Of a stretch of 64,000 nucleotides of DNA, positions 61,601 through 64,000 are shown piece after piece. Positions within the stretch are counted from its first letter, which is position 1; the number at the start of each line of letters is the position of its first letter. The DNA comes from Pseudoflavonifractor sp. Marseille-P3106 (GTDB lineage: Bacteria > Bacillota > Clostridia > Oscillospirales > Oscillospiraceae): positions 1-64,000 of the forward strand of contig LT827119.1 in the NCBI GenBank assembly GCA_900169975.1. Direction: 5' to 3'. A program made the position numbers and the translations under genes. The notes beneath the pieces were generated by a model. That model did not search any database. It had not been told where the DNA came from and worked only from the letters and a program-made list of their open reading frames with translations.

Positions 61601-62102
61601 CCACCTGGTCGCACCGGCGGTAGCCCGCCGCCGTCAGGGCCTCGGCCAACTCCCCCAGGTCGCAGACCGCCCCCATTTTCAGCACCCGGGCGGACCGGGC
61701 GAGGCAGTCGGGAGGCAGGGTGCGCTGGAGCATGGCCTCCGCCGAGGCCACCAGGAAGGGCACCCGCCCCTCGGTGAGCGCCCACAGCACCTCCAGGCGG
61801 CGCTGCTCCCACTGCCGGGAGACCACGGCGGCGTTGTGGAAAAGGAACTCCCGGGCGGGAAGGGTGAAGACCTCTTCCCCGGAAAAGGCCCGGAGGTCGG
61901 CGGCCATGCGGCGGCACTCGGCGTCGTCGGCGCAGAGCACCGCCACCGGCCGCCCGGTGGCCTCCCGCACGGCGGCGGACATGTGGGCCCGATGGACGGG
62001 AGAGAGCCCGGACACCGCCGCCGGACAGGCCCCCCCGTCCAGGGCGGCCAGGAGAGATCGGAATTCAGGGACCGCGCTGAGCGCGGAGAGCAGCAGCTTC
62101 AT
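58605..62102 (-). CDS. mfd: Transcription-repair coupling factor Mfd
   Basis: Predicted 1165 residues. N-terminal UvrB-like modules (about 1-340: LPAREFLFHNAAVVSRQWEQRR, QVEGVGQFALRGGILDFFSP), the RNA-polymerase-interacting domain (SPGDLVVHQQHGIGRYAGM, about 490), the RecG-like helicase with Walker A CGDVGYGKTEVA and LLVVDEEQRFGV, the translocation TRG motif and the C-terminal TRCF domain. It removes stalled RNA polymerase and recruits UvrA. The ATG at 62102 has GGGAGGTG close upstream; a longer frame to 62123 is possible. Confidence 0.96.
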   Translation of the reverse strand: MKLLLSALSAVPEFRSLLAALDGGACPAAVSGLSPVHRAHMSAAVREATGRPVAVLCADDAECRRMAADLRAFSGEEVFTLPAREFLFHNAAVVSRQWEQRRLEVLWALTEGRVPFLVASAEAMLQRTLPPDCLARSARVLKMGAVCDLGELAEALTAAGYRRCDQVEGVGQFALRGGILDFFSPAHPQPVRVEFFGDEPDSMGLFDPSTQRRTRQLEECCILPAAEVLPHLAPGGLPGLVRTLKKKRDGARRRGGPDGLVPTLDEDVEKLENGVLFPAVDRYLALIYPQMATAADYLPPDAAVFLSESPRFAERGKNYLWQLNEDVAALSENGTLLAELGVYARTPEELSARLSDWPVAYLDSFPSSQYPQRPRTLLTVTAKQLPSYGVSLETAVSDLSHYLSAGYSAVVLAGTEQRCLNLQSLLREQKLRAGVDFQLHALPEPGKAVIACGGLSSGMEYPAAKLAILTEGQAAPGKKAKAKAPTNREKLKSYADLSPGDLVVHQQHGIGRYAGMVKLPVDGIEKDYVKISYAGADALYVPATQLDQVSKYIGGGEDANETKKLSRLGGTDWEKQKSRAKKAVQDLAKGLIQLYAQRQRQPGFAFSPDSPWMKEFEDEFEYTETDDQLRCVAEIKRDMEAPRPMDRLLCGDVGYGKTEVAFRAIMKCVLDGKQAAILVPTTVLARQHFLSAKQRFSKYPVEIDVISRFRTPAQMKETLRRLEAGQVDLLIGTHRLLQKDVKFKDLGLLVVDEEQRFGVTHKEKLKEISRQVDVLTLSATPIPRTLNMALSGIRDMSTLEEPPQDRQPVQTYVMEHDWSVLSDAMRRELERGGQVYYLHNRVETISRTAAHIKTLLGDDVTVGIAHGKMTQEELNDVMTRMSEGEVNVLVCTTIIETGIDISNANTLIIEDADKMGLAQLHQIRGRVGRSSRRAFAYLTFRRGKVLSEVASKRLGAIREFAEFGSGFKIAMRDLEIRGAGNVLGPEQSGFLLSVGYDMYLKLLEEAVLAERGEKAERPAECSADLTVSASIPDRYVPSPEQRMDLYRRIALIRSEADADDLTDELIDRYGDPPRPVNNLIAVALLRADAARCGVSEISQKGNSLLFSLSSFELRRVSALCAQSRCQGRLLFSAGEKPALTLKLKKGEDPLKLARILIEDYGKTGT

Positions 62103-62183
62103 GGGCACCTCCCGGACAGACATCGATGGTTATGGAAACGGCGAAAGCCCCCGCTCCGGGGAGGAGGGGGGTGTTGTGAAGGT

Positions 62184-62212
62184 AGTATATCCCTTTTTGG
62201 GGGGAGGGTCAA
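62184..62212 (-). promoter_or_regulatory. Promoter of mfd
   Basis: On the minus strand: -35 TTGACC (62212-62207), 17-nt spacer, -10 TATACT (62189-62184), about 82 nt before the start codon. Confidence 0.82.
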
Positions 62213-62270
62213 GGGAAAGGCGGCGAGCGTGGGGGAAAATGTCCGCAAAGATCCACATCAATGTGGATCT

Positions 62271-62359
62271 GAGACGGTCGAAAAAGTGGCGCAGCCACTT
62301 TTTCGAGATGGATGGCGGGCAGGCGGCCGGAAAAGGCAGCGGCCTTTTGGACAGCTTGA
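62271..62359 (+). repeat. Short variant (89 bp) of repeat R1, copy C
   Basis: Starts GAGACGGTCGAAAAAGTGGC with the same first hairpin (AAAAAGTGGC-gca-GCCACTTTTT) as copies A and B, then the central part is replaced by unrelated GC-rich sequence, ending CCTTTTGGACAGCTTGA, similar to their right end. Flanked on the left by AGATCCACAT/ATGTGGATCT (62249-62270) and on the right by the hairpin CCGGCGGCC/GGCCGCCGG (62365-62385), which may be the xdhC terminator. The whole 62103-62403 gap contains no gene. Confidence 0.75.
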
Positions 62360-62403
62360 GATACCCGGCGGCCACTGGCCGCCGGATATCCCCATTTCCA
62401 CAT

Positions 62404-62888
<485 letters not shown>

Positions 62889-62892
<4 letters not shown>

Positions 62893-63770
62893 ATCTGCGC
62901 GCCCCCTTTCCGCGCCGCCTCAGCCAGCGCCCGGCCGGACAGCTCCCGGGCCAGCTGGATGCGGAACGCCTTGGAGGCCCGCCAGCTGTCCCGGGGATGG
63001 ATCTCTTTCAGCGCCGAGGCCCCGATCTGTTTGACGGCTTCCCCGATGGGCAGCCCTGTCATGGCCTTTTCGGTCTCCAGGCAGCGGAAGGGCACCGGCC
63101 CGGCCACGCCGAAGGCCAGCCGCAGGTCCTCCACCACGGTCTTGTCGGCGGAGAGCTTTACCAGGCAGCTCACGCCCAGAGTGGCGATGTCCATGGCGCT
63201 GCGCATGGCGTACTTGATATAGTGGCCGCTCCAGCCCTCGTAGTGGGATTTGGGAATGACGATCTTCACCAGCAGCTCGTCATGCGCCAGAGCCACCTTG
63301 CCCACGCCCCGATACCAGTCGTTGATGGAGATCTCCCGCTCCCCTTCCGGCCCCCGCACCCGGAGGATGGCCCCGAAGGCCATCTGGGTGGAGGCGGTGT
63401 CGGCGGAGGTGATGCCGTTGCAGAGGTTGCCTCCCAGCGTCCCCGCCGCCCGGAGCTGGGGCCCGCCCGCCATGTCGGCGGCCTCCCCCAGCACCGGGAC
63501 CGTGGCGCGGATCACATCGCTGAAGGTGCAGCCCCGGAAGGTGGTGAGCGGCCCGATCTCCACGTCGCCGTTGGGAGCCAGGGCCACGCCCTCCAGCTCC
63601 TCCCGCAGCTCATGGATGGAGACCAGACGGCACCCGGCGTCTTTCCCCTCCCGGATCTTGATGAGCACGTCGGTGCCCCCGGCAATGACCAGGGCCTCAG
63701 GATCGCTTTTCAGGGCCGAAATGGCGTCGTCTACGCTCCGGGCCTGATAAATAGATGTAATATCGTACAC
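62889..63770 (-). CDS. xdhB: Molybdenum hydroxylase FAD-binding subunit
   Basis: Predicted 293 residues. FAD-binding loops ALVIAGGTDVLIKIREGK and QLRAAGTLGGNLCNGITSAD of the CO dehydrogenase flavoprotein/XdhB family, with a CO_deh_flav_C C-terminal domain. The start is GTG at 63770, after AAAGGGG. Lies between xdhA and xdhC in one operon. Confidence 0.93.
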
Positions 63771-63825
63771 GATAACACCCCTTTGTAATCAAAGTTGCGG
63801 TTCCAAACCCCGGATCTTCTCTGTT

Positions 63826-64000
63826 TCAGGAGAGAAGCCCGGCCCTGGCAAATGCCTCCACCAGCTTTTGAGGGCTCAGGGGAAGCGTGTTGACGGCCAC
63901 ACCGGTGGCGTGGAGCAGCGCGTTGCGCACTGCCGGAGCCACCGGGATCGCGGGAGGCTCGCCCAGGGCCTTGTTGCCGAAGGGGGCGGAGGGATCTTCA
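63826..64000 (-). CDS. xdhA: Molybdopterin-binding subunit of the xanthine dehydrogenase-like enzyme, 3' end only
   Basis: 58 codons before the TGA at 63826, running off the right edge. The sequence GNKALGEPPAIPVAPAVRNAL, then TLPLSPQKLVEAF, is the C-terminal signature of the large Mo-cofactor subunit, including the catalytic-site Glu region (GEPP). 55 nt upstream of xdhB on the same strand. Confidence 0.88.
   Translation of the reverse strand, partial: EDPSAPFGNKALGEPPAIPVAPAVRNALLHATGVAVNTLPLSPQKLVEAFARAGLLS

Overview
The window is a GC-rich chromosomal segment from an endospore-forming, low-oxygen gut-type Firmicute. The best guess is Oscillospiraceae (Flavonifractor/Lawsonibacter/Intestinimonas-like). 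This rests on a ger germination operon, a Spo0A-type DNA-binding domain, the Bacillota order rpmH-rnpA-yidD-yidC-jag / dnaA-dnaN-yaaA-recF-remB-gyrB-gyrA, a thiolase, hemZ, a Bacillus-type LexA box and consensus sigma-A promoters. The genus is an inference. The chromosomal origin lies inside the window: eight DnaA-box-like 9-mers sit in the dnaA-dnaN gap (41026-41182).

Layout: 1-3722, a leftward promoter at the edge and a gerA-gerC-gerB operon. 4062-10004, all on the minus strand: a CofE-like ligase, a Ca2+ P-type ATPase, an XRE-REC-Spo0A_C fusion regulator and a PrsA foldase. 10110-12228, a repeat and IS hotspot. 12254-17330, a thiolase, a small conserved protein and a GntR-ABC operon with its operator. 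17539-21058 (plus), an HD hydrolase, glmU-prs and pth. 21113-31615 (minus), a cell-division and repair block: divIVA, sepF, yggS, a HlyD-like protein, hfq, mutL, a CPBP protease, mutS, miaB. 31823-36181 (plus), dtd, an MBL hydrolase, hemZ, a nucleoside kinase and mrp. 36324-39333 (minus), jag-yidC-yidD-rnpA-rpmH. 39676-50034 (plus), dnaA through gyrA, two SHOCT-like proteins and rnhA. 50339-55656, lexA divergent from a MarR-ABC-ABC drug-efflux-type operon. 55803-58392, an AroK-like kinase and a frameshifted DEAD-box helicase. 58605-64000 (minus), mfd and the 3' end of an xdhA-xdhB-xdhC molybdenum hydroxylase operon.

The most unusual content is non-coding. (1) A 204-bp multi-hairpin repeat with short terminal inverted repeats occurs twice in full and once as an 89-bp variant; each full copy is bracketed by two related GC-rich hairpins, as if a terminator had been duplicated. 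(2) A 160-bp palindromic repeat occurs twice, and its 85-bp core is inverted relative to its flanks. (3) An IS3-family (IS150-like) element sits exactly in the 4-nt loop of a perfect 14-bp hairpin, with a 3-bp target duplication. Among genes, the notable ones are the fusion regulator with a strong internal start, a GlmU lacking the uridylyltransferase glycine loop, a GyrA with Gln at the main quinolone-contact position, and two disrupted genes (IS orfA by a TGA, DEAD helicase by an apparent 13-nt deletion).
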